DNA from: Streptomyces mexicanus
GTDB taxonomy: Bacteria > Actinomycetota > Actinomycetes > Streptomycetales > Streptomycetaceae
NCBI RefSeq assembly: GCF_902506575.1
Contig: NZ_LR732544.1
Span: 3,112,235-3,149,218, forward strand
Reading direction: 5' to 3'
Length of the DNA: 36,984 bases
The stretch's first letter is position 1. Each line of letters starts with the position of its first letter. Both the position numbers and the translations under genes were made by a program. The notes under the pieces were generated by a model. It saw only the letters and a program-made list of their open reading frames with translations. It had not been told where the DNA came from and did no database searches. Below are positions 1 to 7,996 of the stretch, in pieces.

Positions 1-59
1 CCCCTGGCGCCCGCCGTTCCCTTCCCGCTGCTCACGCCCCCATTGTCCCCCGCGCTTGC

Positions 60-84
60 ACTTCGGCAACAGCGTTGCGAAAGT
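60..84. promoter_or_regulatory. Dyad operator upstream of the Gfo/Idh gene
   Basis: The sequence reads ACTT-N2-GCAAC-N3-GTTGC-N2-AAGT. Every specified base is matched across the dyad, giving a 25-bp interrupted palindrome that ends 7 nt before the ATG at 92 and abuts the GGGAG ribosome site. Repressor dimers bind such sites. The regulator is not in the window and may lie to the left. The family of the regulator is not recognised. Confidence 0.6.
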
Positions 85-91
85 GGGAGCC

Positions 92-1183
92 ATGACTGGC
101 CCCCACACTGGCACCCCCGACACTCCGCTCCGCGTCGGCCTCGTCGGCTACGGCCTCGCCGGCTCCGTCTTCCACGCCCCGCTGATCGCCGCGACCGAGG
201 GCCTGGCCCTCGACACGGTCGTCACCTCGAACGAGGAACGGCGGGCGCAGGCCCGCGCGGAGTTCCCGGACGGCCGCCCGGCCGCCGGCCCCGGCGAGCT
301 GTTCGCCCGCGCCGACGAGCTGGGCCTGGTCGTCATCGCCTCCCCGAACAAGACCCACGTCCCCCTCGCCACGGCCGCGCTGAAGGCCGGCCTGCCCGTC
401 GTCGTCGACAAGCCGGTCGCGGGCACGGCCGCCGAGGCGCGCGGCCTCGCCGCCCTGGCCGAGGAGCGCGGGCTGCTGCTGTCCGTCTTCCAGAACCGCC
501 GCTGGGACAACGACTTCCTGACCCTGCGCCGGCTGCTCGCGGACGGCGAGCTGGGCGAGGTGTGGCGGTTCGAGTCCCGCTTCGAGCGGTGGCGGCCGCG
601 GCCCAAGGGCGGCTGGCGGGAGTCCGGCGACCCCGCAGAGATCGGAGGTCTGCTCTACGACCTGGGCAGCCACGTCGTCGACCAGGCCCTGGTCCTGTTC
701 GGCCCCGTCACGCAGGTGTACGCCGAGTCGGTGATCCGCCGGGCGGGCGCCGAGGCCGACGACGACACCTTCCTGGCGCTCACGCACGCGAACGGTGTCC
801 GCTCCCACCTGTACGTCTCCTCCACGGCGGCCCAGCTCGGCCCGCGCTTTCGCGTGCTCGGCTCGCGGGCCGGCTACGTCAAGTACGGCCTGGACCCGCA
901 GGAGGCCGCGCTGCGGGAGGGCCGGCGCCCGGGCCCGGACGGCTGGGGCGCGGAGGACGAGTCCCTGTGGGGCCGGCTGGGGGCCGGTGAGTCCCCGGTG
1001 CCCGGCGGCGGCAGCCCCGTCCCGACCCTGCCGGGCGACTACCCGGCGTACTCCGCGGCCGTGGCCGCCGCCCTGCGCGGGGGCGCCCCGAACCCGGTCA
1101 CCGCGCGGGAGGCGGCCGCCGCGCTGGACGTCCTGGAGGCGGCCCGCCGCTCGGCGCGCGACGGTGTGGCGGTGACGCTGTGA
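92..1183 (+). CDS. Gfo/Idh/MocA family NAD(P)-dependent oxidoreductase
   Basis: A 363-residue cytosolic dehydrogenase, the normal length for the family. The N-terminal Rossmann motif GLVGYGLAG lies at residues 16-24. The conserved lysine of the (E/D)KP motif is in VVDKPVAG (about D106-K107-P108), followed by the C-terminal alpha/beta dimerisation domain with DLGSHVVDQ (His about 194), the usual catalytic histidine region. Members oxidise or reduce sugars, inositols or related polyols; the substrate cannot be read from the sequence. The start at 92 is preferred over an in-frame ATG at 56 because GGGAG sits just before 92 and the earlier start would translate the operator. The next gene overlaps its stop by 4 bp (GTGA), so the two are translationally coupled. 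Confidence 0.92.
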   Translation: MTGPHTGTPDTPLRVGLVGYGLAGSVFHAPLIAATEGLALDTVVTSNEERRAQARAEFPDGRPAAGPGELFARADELGLVVIASPNKTHVPLATAALKAGLPVVVDKPVAGTAAEARGLAALAEERGLLLSVFQNRRWDNDFLTLRRLLADGELGEVWRFESRFERWRPRPKGGWRESGDPAEIGGLLYDLGSHVVDQALVLFGPVTQVYAESVIRRAGAEADDDTFLALTHANGVRSHLYVSSTAAQLGPRFRVLGSRAGYVKYGLDPQEAALREGRRPGPDGWGAEDESLWGRLGAGESPVPGGGSPVPTLPGDYPAYSAAVAAALRGGAPNPVTAREAAAALDVLEAARRSARDGVAVTL

Positions 1184-1677
1184 CCCGGCAGCCCGCGTCC
1201 TCCCCGGCCCCGGATTCCGCCCCCGGCATCGAGGAACTCCAGGAGCAGGAACGCCGCCTGGTCTTCGACCGGTTCACCCACGACGACGCCTGGGCGCTGG
1301 GCACCTTGCTGGTGGAGCTGGCGCGCGAGCGGCGGGCGCCGGTCGCCGTCGACATCCACCGCGCCGGCCAGCAGCTCTTCCACGCGGCCCTGCCCGGCTC
1401 CACCCCGGACAACGACGCCTGGATCGCCCGCAAGCGCCGGGTGGTGGAGCGCTACGGCTGCGCCTCCTACCTGGTGGGCGCCCGGTTCCGCGCCAAGGGC
1501 ACGACCTTCGAGGAGTCCTCCCGGCTGGACCCGGACACCTACGCCGCCCACGGCGGCTCCTTCCCGATCACCGTGCGGGACGTCGGCGTGATCGGCGCGG
1601 TCACGGTCTCGGGCCTGCCGCAGGTGGAGGACCACCGGCTGGTGGGGGAGGCCCTGGAGAAGTTCCTGGACCGCTAG
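1180..1677 (+). CDS. UPF0303 / heme-degrading domain-containing protein
   Basis: A 165-residue protein of the UPF0303 family (the GlcG/HbpS-like fold, often named heme-degrading domain protein). Recognisable stretches are VDIHRAGQQLFHAALPGST and the C-terminal segment GGSFPITVRDVGVIGAVTVS, where the family's small-ligand pocket is formed. The biochemical role is not firmly established for this branch. The GTG start overlaps the TGA of the oxidoreductase gene (GTGA), so the pair is an operon and probably acts in one pathway. An acidic, Pro-rich tail of about 18 residues precedes the domain. Confidence 0.85.
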   Translation: MTRQPASSPAPDSAPGIEELQEQERRLVFDRFTHDDAWALGTLLVELARERRAPVAVDIHRAGQQLFHAALPGSTPDNDAWIARKRRVVERYGCASYLVGARFRAKGTTFEESSRLDPDTYAAHGGSFPITVRDVGVIGAVTVSGLPQVEDHRLVGEALEKFLDR

Positions 1678-1864
1678 GCGCCCGGAGAGGTTCCTGGCCC
1701 GCCGGCCGGCCGACGCCCGACCGCCCCCCGACCGGCGGCCGACCGGGGGCTCACCGGACCGATCCGGTGACCCGCCGGGGAATTACCGGCCCGCGCCCTC
1801 CGGTTGGGGTTGGCTGTACGGGAAGTGATCACGTGCACCACCCCGCCCGGAGGGAACGGAACCG

Positions 1865-2743
1865 ATGAGCGACACAGGAACCCCACTGAAGGAGCAGGTC
1901 GGACGGTACGGCCTCTGGAGCATCGGCCTGCGCTCGGAGGACCCGGCGCAGCGCGGCGCGATCGCCGAGGCCGCCGCCGAGCTGGAGGAGCTGGGGTACG
2001 GCGCCGTATGGCTCGGCGGCAACAGCACCCCGCGCAACGCCGCCCCGCTGCTGGAGGCGACGTCGAGGCTCAGGGTCGGCACCAGCATCCAGAGCATCTG
2101 GCAGCTCGACGCCGAGGCGAGCGCCGCCGGGTACGCCGAGCTGGAGGCGGCCCCCCCCGGCCGTTTCGTGCTGGGTCTGGGCGTGAGCCACGCCAAGCTC
2201 GCCGACCAGTACCGCCGCCCGTACTCGGCGATGGTCGGCTACCTGGACGCCCTGGACGCGGCCGGGGTCCCCGCCGGGCGCCGGGTGCTGGCCGCGCTCG
2301 GCCCGAAGATGCTGAAGCTGTCCCGGGACCGGGCGGCGGGCGCGATCCCGTACCTGGTCACGCCGGAGCACACCGCGCGGGCCCGGGAGATCCTGGGCGC
2401 GGGCCCGCTGCTGGCGCCGGAGTTCAAGGTGGTCCTGGAGCAGGACCCCGACCGGGCCCGTACGACCGCCCGGAACTACCTGGCGATGTACCTGGAGCTG
2501 CCGAACTACACCGACAACTTCCTGCGCCTGGGCTTCACCGAGGACGACGTCCGGGACGGCGGCAGCGACCGGCTCGTCGACGCGGTGTTCGCCTGGGGCG
2601 AGGAGTCCCGGATCCGCGACCGCATCGAGGAGTTCCACGCGGCGGGCGCCGACCACGTGGCGATCCAGGTGGTGACGGACGACCAGGACCGCGACGCCCT
2701 GCCGAGGCAGGAATGGCGCAGGCTGGCCGCCGTCCTCGGGTGA
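1865..2743 (+). CDS. LLM-class F420-dependent oxidoreductase (TIGR03620-like)
   Basis: A 292-residue single-domain TIM-barrel protein of the luciferase-like monooxygenase superfamily. Family features are the N-terminal GRYGLWSIGLR, the ELGYGAVWLGG strand (about residues 43-53) and RFVLGLGVSH (about 100-109), the phosphate-binding region in F420-dependent members. The C-terminal DRIEEFHAAGADHVAIQV is also typical. It is expected to be cytosolic and to use F420 or FMN; the substrate is unknown. The ATG is preceded by GGAGGG about 10 nt upstream. The gene stands alone and converges on the FAH-family gene; a small hairpin lies directly after its stop. Confidence 0.88.
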   Translation: MSDTGTPLKEQVGRYGLWSIGLRSEDPAQRGAIAEAAAELEELGYGAVWLGGNSTPRNAAPLLEATSRLRVGTSIQSIWQLDAEASAAGYAELEAAPPGRFVLGLGVSHAKLADQYRRPYSAMVGYLDALDAAGVPAGRRVLAALGPKMLKLSRDRAAGAIPYLVTPEHTARAREILGAGPLLAPEFKVVLEQDPDRARTTARNYLAMYLELPNYTDNFLRLGFTEDDVRDGGSDRLVDAVFAWGEESRIRDRIEEFHAAGADHVAIQVVTDDQDRDALPRQEWRRLAAVLG

Positions 2744-2762
2744 CCGGGGACCCGCTCCCCGG
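2744..2762. terminator. Short hairpin after the LLM oxidoreductase gene
   Basis: CCGGGGA and TCCCCGG pair around a 5-nt loop directly after the TGA. There is no T-run, as is common for Streptomyces terminators. Its position between convergent genes supports the call. Confidence 0.4.
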
Positions 2763-2885
2763 GCGGCGCAGGAAGGGCGCGGCGGTGCCGGCATGCGGCT
2801 CCGCCGCGTGGGCGTCCCGGGCCGCGACGGCGCGGCGGACACCACCACCGCCCCGGCGGTTGCGCGCCCTCCCGCGGCGGTGCGC

Positions 2886-3743
2886 TCACGCGTCCTTGAG
2901 CTGCTGCCGCTGCCGCCCGAGTCCGCCGACCTCCAGCTCGACCACGTCACCGGAGCGCAGGTACGGCTTCGGCTCGGGGTGCCCCATGGCCACGCCCGCC
3001 GGGGTGCCGGTGTTGATGACGTCGCCCGGGTAGAGGGTCATGAACCGGCTGACGTAGCGCACGACCTCGGCCACGGGGAAGATCTGCTCGGCGGTGGTGC
3101 CGTCCTGCTTCAGCTCCCCGTTGACCCACAGCCTCAGCGGCAGGTTCTGCGGGTCGGGCACCTCGTCGGCGGTCACCAGCCAGGGGCCGAGCGGGTTGAA
3201 CGTCTCGCAGTTCTTCCCCTTGTCCCAGGTGCCGCCCCGCTCGATCTGGAACTCGCGCTCGGAGACGTCGTGCGAGACGGCGTACCCGGCGACGTGCGCG
3301 AGCGCGTCCTCGTGGGACTCCAGGTAGCGGGCGGTACGGCCGATGACGACCGCCAGCTCCACCTCCCAGTCGGTCTTGGTGGAGCCGCGCGGCACGAGCA
3401 CGGTGTCGTAGGGGCCGACCACGGTGTCCGGGGCCTTGAAGAAGATCACCGGCTCGGCGGGCGGCTCGGCACCGGTCTCCCGGGCGTGGTCGTGGTAGTT
3501 CAGCCCGATGCACACGATCTTGCCGATCCGGGCCAGCGGCGGACCGATCCGCAGCCCGTCCGCGTCCAGCGCGGGCAGGTCCCCGGCGTCGGCGGCGGCC
3601 CGGATCCGGCCGAGCGCCGCGTCGTCGGCCAGCAGGGCGCCGTCGATCTCCGGGACGATGCCGGACAGGTCACGCAGGGTGCCTTCGGCGTCGAGCAGCG
3701 CCGGCCGCTCCGCCCCCGCCGTACCGACTCGCAGCAGCTTCAT
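2886..3743 (-). CDS. Fumarylacetoacetate hydrolase (FAH) family protein
   Basis: A 285-residue FAH-superfamily hydrolase or decarboxylase. It has the signature IVCIGLNYHDHARETG with the catalytic His-rich loop, the metal-binding acidic residues in DWEVELAVVIG, and GDVINTGTPAGVAMG near the C terminus. Such enzymes cleave acylpyruvates or related 1,3-diketone acids with Mg2+ or Mn2+. A role in aromatic catabolism is possible, but no pathway genes adjoin. The ATG at 3743 is chosen because GGGAG lies 9 nt upstream; an in-frame ATG three codons earlier would leave no space for it. The upstream 150 bp to the yidC-like stop contain no recognisable gene. Confidence 0.9.
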   Translation of the reverse strand: MKLLRVGTAGAERPALLDAEGTLRDLSGIVPEIDGALLADDAALGRIRAAADAGDLPALDADGLRIGPPLARIGKIVCIGLNYHDHARETGAEPPAEPVIFFKAPDTVVGPYDTVLVPRGSTKTDWEVELAVVIGRTARYLESHEDALAHVAGYAVSHDVSEREFQIERGGTWDKGKNCETFNPLGPWLVTADEVPDPQNLPLRLWVNGELKQDGTTAEQIFPVAEVVRYVSRFMTLYPGDVINTGTPAGVAMGHPEPKPYLRSGDVVELEVGGLGRQRQQLKDA

Positions 3744-3893
3744 GATCCACATCTCCCTCGATCGCGGGCAGCCCGGCCGATGGACACGATCCGGTGCGGC
3801 GGACGCAGCCGTCGGAGGACTGGTCGATCCTCCAAGGTCGCCGTGCACGCCGCAAGACCCCGTTCACGTACTGGACCGTAGCCCCGGCCACGC

Positions 3894-4619
3894 TCAGCGG
3901 TAGAGGACGGCCCGTTCGACCGCGCTCCACGCCGTGCTGGTGACCACGTACAGCGCGGCGGCCAGCGGCACCACGGCCACGGTGACGAGCGTGGCGAAGG
4001 ACATGAACGGCATGACCTTGCCGACGGCGCCGAGTCCGGGAAGCTGCTCGCCCCCGGTCAGCGCCGTGGCCGCGCCCTCGGCCATGGTCCGCCTGGTGCG
4101 GACGTAGTTGAAGCCGGCGACCACCGCCACGACCGCGAACAGTCCGACGTAGACCAGCCCGGACGCCCCGAAGACCCCGTCGTGCGCCAGCGCGTCGGCC
4201 CACCGCCCGCCGAGCGGCGCCGCCAGCAGCCGGTGGCCGAGCAGCCCGTTGGGGTCGCCGCCGATCGTGGTGCTGGAGAAGAGGTGGTAGAGCAGGAAGA
4301 ACGCCGGCATCTGCAGCAGGCTGGGCAGGCAGCCCGAGAGCGGGGAGACCTTCTCCTCGGCGTGCAGGGCGAGCACCGCCTGCTGCAGCCGCTCGGGCTC
4401 CTTGCGGTGCTTCCTGCGCAGCTCGGCGATCCGCGGCTGGAGCGCGGCCCGGGCCTTCTGCCCGCGGGCGGCGGCCCTGGAGAGCGGGTGGACCAGCAGG
4501 CGGACGAGCGCGGTGAACAGGACGATCGCGGCGGCGGCCGCGGAGGCGTGGAAGAGCGGCTGGAGCAGGTCGGCGAGGTGTTCGACCAGGCGTGCGAAGA
4601 CCGAGAAGAAGACGGACAT
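3894..4619 (-). CDS. yidC: YidC/Oxa1-family membrane protein insertase, short paralogue
   Basis: A 241-residue integral membrane protein with the Oxa1/YidC core of about five membrane segments. The first, AAIVLFTALVRLLVHPLSR, carries the arginine expected in the hydrophilic groove. A cytoplasmic coiled hairpin rich in K/R (about residues 55-80) follows, then SPLSGCLPSLLQMPAFFLLYH, the most conserved family segment. It inserts membrane proteins alone or with Sec. It lacks the long C-terminal tail of the main actinobacterial YidC normally found by rnpA, so this is probably a secondary insertase. GGAGGG lies 7 nt before the ATG. It is followed at 148 nt distance by the DUF6412 gene on the same strand, a conserved Streptomyces pairing. 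Confidence 0.9.
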   Translation of the reverse strand: MSVFFSVFARLVEHLADLLQPLFHASAAAAAIVLFTALVRLLVHPLSRAAARGQKARAALQPRIAELRRKHRKEPERLQQAVLALHAEEKVSPLSGCLPSLLQMPAFFLLYHLFSSTTIGGDPNGLLGHRLLAAPLGGRWADALAHDGVFGASGLVYVGLFAVVAVVAGFNYVRTRRTMAEGAATALTGGEQLPGLGAVGKVMPFMSFATLVTVAVVPLAAALYVVTSTAWSAVERAVLYR

Positions 4620-4767
4620 GGATGAGCCCTCCGGGGGTCTCGTCTGCGGCAGGGCGCGACACGTCCTCATGCGAGGAGACGCGCGCGGGTCAGGACATGG
4701 CGGCAGGACGAGCCGACCCGCGCGGGGCACGCGACGGAGGGGTGTGGACCGGGTTCGGTGGCGTGCC

Positions 4768-5088
4768 CTACGCGGCGACGGTCGCCGGAAGGGCGCGTCC
4801 GGGCGCTCGGGGCCGTCGCCGGCCGGGGGCGTCGGGATCGCGCTGCGGCAGGAAGGCCGTACGCCGGGCCCGGTCGCGGATGGCGGTGCGCACCCGGGTG
4901 GGCGGGACGGCGGGAGCGTGGCGCGCGGCGAACAGCGCGCAGGTGACGAGGGCGGCCTGGGCGGCGGCGGTCGCGGCGAGGGCGACGGTGGCGGCGAGGC
5001 CGCCGGAGTCGAGCAGCGCGAGTTGCACGATCAGCAGCAGGAGCAGCAGCACGGGCGCGAGCCGCGCGACGACCCGTTCACGGATCAC
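4768..5088 (-). CDS. DUF6412 small membrane protein
   Basis: A 106-residue protein with a GTG start preceded by GGGAGGGG at good spacing. Residues about 10-50 form two hydrophobic segments (LAPVLLLLLLIVQLALLD and ALAATAAAQAALVTCALFAA). The conserved tail is PPTRVRTAIRDRARRTAFLP followed by QRDPDAPGRRRPRAPG. The pattern matches the DUF6412 family, which in Streptomyces sits beside a YidC-like gene. No enzymatic motif is visible; the tail is basic and probably cytoplasmic. The constant neighbour suggests a role as a partner or substrate of the insertase, which is inference. It lies just downstream of the HxlR regulator on the same strand. Confidence 0.8.
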   Translation of the reverse strand: MIRERVVARLAPVLLLLLLIVQLALLDSGGLAATVALAATAAAQAALVTCALFAARHAPAVPPTRVRTAIRDRARRTAFLPQRDPDAPGRRRPRAPGRALPATVAA

Positions 5089-5138
5089 GACGGCCCCTCC
5101 CCTCACTCGCTGCCTCCCGCTGATCTGACTCTTACCGG

Positions 5139-5678
5139 TTATACCTGACCCACGGGATCGATCTGCAGGGGCTCCAGGAGCCGCTTCGGCTTCAGCAGCG
5201 CCCGGCTGACCGGATCCGCCGGGTTCGGATCGAGTCCGGGTCCCGGCTCCATGAGGACATCCTGGACGGGCACGACGGTTCCGCAGGCGGGGCACTCGCC
5301 GTACGGCCCGAGTTCGGTGCCGCAGTCGGCGTGCCGGAAGAAGCGCAGCTGCGCGGTGTCGGTGAAGTGCTGGCGCCCCCACAGCCCGAGGGCGCGCAGG
5401 GCGGGCCACAGGGCGATCCCGCGGTCGGTGACGACGTACTCGTCCCGGGGCGGCGACTGCTGGTAGCGCCGCTTTTCGAGGATCCCCTCCGCGGTCAGCG
5501 TCTGGAGCCGGGCGGCGAGGACCGCGCGCGGGATGCCGAGGTGGGCCAGGAAGTCGTTGTAGCGCCGGATGCCGTAGAGCGCGTCGCGGACGACGAGCAG
5601 CGTCCACCGCTCGCCGACGACCTCCAGCGCGCGGGCGATCGAGCACTCCTGCGTCACGTAGTCCTTGCCCAGTGCCAT
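5139..5678 (-). CDS. HxlR-family winged-helix regulator
   Basis: About 179 residues. The HxlR signature CSIARALEVVGERWTLLVVR near the N terminus is followed by FLAHLGIPRAVLAARLQTL (recognition helix) and YVVTDRGIALWPALRALGLW. A C-terminal extension contains a Cys/His cluster (FFRHADCG...GECPACG) that looks like a small zinc ribbon. It is divergent from an MFS exporter with a dyad between them, the usual arrangement for local repression. The start is uncertain: ATG 5678 leaves the domain intact, while GTG 5687 or ATG 5720 would add 3 or 14 residues and the last would fall within the dyad. It ends with TAA. Confidence 0.85.
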   Translation of the reverse strand: MALGKDYVTQECSIARALEVVGERWTLLVVRDALYGIRRYNDFLAHLGIPRAVLAARLQTLTAEGILEKRRYQQSPPRDEYVVTDRGIALWPALRALGLWGRQHFTDTAQLRFFRHADCGTELGPYGECPACGTVVPVQDVLMEPGPGLDPNPADPVSRALLKPKRLLEPLQIDPVGQV

Positions 5679-5709
5679 GGCATCCACTGTAGCCACTTTC
5701 CCGCCTTTC

Positions 5710-5740
5710 GGTTCAGTCATCGAACCAACGGTGCTACGGT
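5710..5740 (+). promoter_or_regulatory. Divergent promoter region with HxlR-type dyad
   Basis: GGTTC-N7-GAACC (5710-5726) is an inverted repeat between the HxlR and MFS genes. For the MFS gene, TTCAGT (5712-5717) and TACGGT (5735-5740) are 17 nt apart and would place the dyad over the -35 box, giving repression by exclusion. The assignment of the dyad to the adjacent HxlR protein is inference. Confidence 0.5.
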
Positions 5741-5846
5741 GAGCGGAGTCCCAGAGTTCAATCACCGACCCGGGGACGGCGGTCGGTCGTCTCCCGCCGA
5801 AGGAGACGGCAGCCGCCCCTCCCACCGAAGGACAGGTCGACAGGTC

Positions 5847-7460
5847 ATGACCGCACTCGACTCCCCGCATCCCGCCTCCGCCCCGCACCCGGGCTCCGCC
5901 CCGGACCACCCGCCCGCCACCGCGCTGGCGCCGGGTCCACGGGAAAGGAATCCGCAGGAAAGCAGTCCGCAGGAAAGCAGTCCGCAGGCGAGGAACCGGC
6001 GGGAACACGAGAGGACCCACACCCGGGACGCACCCCCGCGCCCCGTCGCCACCTTGGCCGTGACCAGCGCGGCCACGGCCGTGGCCCTGATGGCGTACAC
6101 CGCGCCGATGGTCACGCTCCCCGGCACCGCGGCCGCCCTGCACACCTCCGTATCGGCCCAGGCATGGCTGCTCAACGGCACCCCGCTGGGCCTGGCGGCC
6201 CTCCTGCTGGTCGCCGGCAGCCTGGCCGACGACCACGGCCGCCGCCGCGTCTTCCTGGCCGGCACGCTGGCCTTGGGCCTGACCACGGTCCTGGGGGCGC
6301 TGACCACCTCCACCTGGCAGTTCACGCTGGCCCGGATCGCCCAGGGCGCGGCGAGCGCGGCCCTGCTGGCCAGCAGCCTCGGTCTGCTCGTGCACGCCTT
6401 CCCGACCCCGCGCGGCCGGCTCCACGCGACCGGTGTGTGGGGCGCCTTCGTCAGCGGCGGCATCGCGGTCGGCCCGCTGATCGCGGGCGCCCTGCCCAGC
6501 TGGCGGTCGGCATACGGGGCGCTCGGCGCGGCGGCCCTGGTCGTCGCCGCGTTCGGGACGCGCGTCCTGTCGGAGTCGCGCGCCCCACGGGGCGGCCGCC
6601 CCGACGTGCTGGGTGCCCTGACCTTCGGCATGGCCCTGGTCGCCCTGGTGGCGGCGGTGACGCTGGGCCGCGACGGCTGGCTGCGCCCGCCGGTGGGACT
6701 GCTGCTGCTCGCGGCCGTGCTCCTGGTCGGGGTGTTCGCCCTGGTGGAACGCCGCACCGCGACCCCGATGATCGACCTGTCCCTGCTGCGCCACCCGCCC
6801 TTCCTGGCGTCCTCGGCGGGCGGCCTGTTCACGGGCCTGGCGGTGATCGGCCTGTTCAGCTTCCTGCCGGCGCTGCTCCAGCAGACCCTGCACCTGTCCG
6901 CGATGGCCACGGCCTGGCTGCTCCTGCTCTGGTCCGGGCTGAGCTTCGCCGTCGCCCTGCTGGCACGGCACCTGGCGGGCCGCCTGAGCGCCCGCCGCCA
7001 ACTGGCCCTGGGCTTCGCGCTGCACACGGTCGGCGTCCTGACGATGCTGGGCGCGGTCGGCGCCGGCTCCTGGCCGCGCCTGCTGCCGGGTCTGCTGGTG
7101 GGCGGCATCGGCAGCGGCCTGCTGAACGCGGCCCTGCCGCTGGTGGCGGTGGAGTCCGTACCGCCCGAGCGGGCGGCGATGGGCTCCGGCGCCCAGCAGA
7201 CCTTCCGCTACATCGGCTCCTGCGCGGGCGTCGCCCTGACCATCGCCCTCGCCACCTCGACGGACAGCCTGGCCCGGGGCGCGAACGTGGCCATCGTGGT
7301 ATCGGCGGCCCTGGCAGTGGTGGGCGCGCTCCTGGTGCTAGCCAGGGGCTCAGTTCCGCGCGCCCGAAGAGGAGGGCGTAGCCCGCGGGGAGTTGGGCGA
7401 GGATGCGGGTCAGCAGGTCCGTGTCGATCGTGTCGGCCAGGACGCTCAGGACCGAGCTGA
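5847..7460 (+). CDS. MFS drug-type efflux transporter with run-on C terminus
   Basis: A 537-residue reading frame. About 65 residues of low-complexity cytoplasmic N terminus (a 15-bp repeat gives PQESSPQESSPQ) precede a typical major facilitator of at least 12 segments. It includes the motif-A-like ADDHGRRRVFLAG and ARIAQGAASAALLASSLGL, in the style of Bcr/EmrB-type exporters. It is divergent from HxlR, which supports an inducible efflux role; the substrate is unknown. Coding character (third-position GC) stops near 7340. The last 35-40 codons are Arg/Gly/Ser-rich with many A/T third positions and are antisense to the DUF2267 gene. A TAG one frame away lies at 7339-7341, so the natural end may have been there. 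The start is at 5847 with a weak ribosome site. Confidence 0.82.
   Translation: MTALDSPHPASAPHPGSAPDHPPATALAPGPRERNPQESSPQESSPQARNRREHERTHTRDAPPRPVATLAVTSAATAVALMAYTAPMVTLPGTAAALHTSVSAQAWLLNGTPLGLAALLLVAGSLADDHGRRRVFLAGTLALGLTTVLGALTTSTWQFTLARIAQGAASAALLASSLGLLVHAFPTPRGRLHATGVWGAFVSGGIAVGPLIAGALPSWRSAYGALGAAALVVAAFGTRVLSESRAPRGGRPDVLGALTFGMALVALVAAVTLGRDGWLRPPVGLLLLAAVLLVGVFALVERRTATPMIDLSLLRHPPFLASSAGGLFTGLAVIGLFSFLPALLQQTLHLSAMATAWLLLLWSGLSFAVALLARHLAGRLSARRQLALGFALHTVGVLTMLGAVGAGSWPRLLPGLLVGGIGSGLLNAALPLVAVESVPPERAAMGSGAQQTFRYIGSCAGVALTIALATSTDSLARGANVAIVVSAALAVVGALLVLARGSVPRARRGGRSPRGVGRGCGSAGPCRSCRPGRSGPS
5948..5988 (+). repeat. 15-bp in-frame tandem repeat in the MFS N terminus
   Basis: GAAAGCAGTCCGCAG occurs twice in tandem after a partial copy. 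It encodes the repeated QESSP unit and lies in the disordered N-terminal tail. Confidence 0.7.
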
Positions 7461-7893
7461 CGTCCCAGCGGGCCGTGGCCGGGGTGGAGCCCTCGATGCG
7501 GGCGGCCACCGCTTCGACGAACTCCGCGGCGGTCAGGGGGTGGGTGACCGGGATCTGGGAGGCGATCACGCGGGCGGCCTCCTCGGGCAGGGTGTGGGCC
7601 AGGTCCACGCGTTCGTCGCCGGTGACGTGGCCGCCGAGGGCCGACAGGACGATACGGGTGACGCGTTCGGCCTCCGCTCTCGTCGGGTACTGGCCGGCTT
7701 GCTTCACCCGCTCGGTCAGGTCCCTCCACTCGCGTCCGTCGCCGCGCGCTCTGCGGGGCGCGGCCGGGTCGAAGACCGGCCCGCCGTGCGGGAGCGGGGC
7801 GGCGGACATCGTCGCCGACGGCGCCGTGGGCATCGTGACGCTGGGCATGGTCACGCGCGGCACCGTGACGCTGGGGACCGTCGTCGCGGTCAT
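6856..7893 (-). CDS. DUF2267 domain protein; frame runs on antisense to the MFS gene
   Basis: The supported part is about residues 1-185 (7893 to about 7340). A T/P/S/M-rich head with repeated TMPSVTMP is followed by a DUF2267 domain from WRDLTERVKQ through RAEAERVTRIVLSALGGHV and EFVEAVAARI to LPAGYALLFGRAEL, where the family normally ends. Here no stop follows. The frame continues to 6856 for another 160 residues that are Pro/Arg/Ser-rich, poor in G/C third positions and exactly antisense to MFS coding sequence, so that part is probably not functional. A TGA one frame away sits at 7350-7352, right after the domain. The start ATG has GGAGGAGG upstream. The role of DUF2267 is unknown; members are often stress-associated and helical. 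Confidence 0.65.
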   Translation of the reverse strand: MTATTVPSVTVPRVTMPSVTMPTAPSATMSAAPLPHGGPVFDPAAPRRARGDGREWRDLTERVKQAGQYPTRAEAERVTRIVLSALGGHVTGDERVDLAHTLPEEAARVIASQIPVTHPLTAAEFVEAVAARIEGSTPATARWDVSSVLSVLADTIDTDLLTRILAQLPAGYALLFGRAELSPWLAPGARPPLPGPPIPRWPRSRPGPGCPSRWRGRWSGRRPRRSRCSGRSAGRRSPSPPARAVRTPPPPAAGPRSAGRCRCRPPADPAAGAARSRRRPRPASSGRRPCAARSPGPVGGGRSGGPPGAVPAGRRRSSARTRAGAARPWPSRTGAGSAGAAPAGS

Positions 7894-7930
7894 GTGTGCG
7901 GGTCCTCCTCCGGGTGCGTTCGGGCATGGC

Positions 7931-7965
7931 CGCGTCCCGCGGCGGGGTACCGGAACCGCGGGACG
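7931..7965. terminator. Hairpin between the hsp20 and DUF2267 genes
   Basis: GCGTCCCGCGG pairs perfectly with CCGCGGGACGC around a 13-nt loop. It lies downstream of the hsp20 stop on the minus strand and fits an intrinsic GC-rich terminator without a U-tract. Confidence 0.5.
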
Positions 7966-7996
7966 CCTTCCTGGAGTGGTCGGTCGGGGCGGTGGT

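Noticed and set aside
56..91. Earlier ATG of the Gfo/Idh gene
   Set aside because: It would translate the dyad operator and lacks a ribosome site; 92 has GGGAG.
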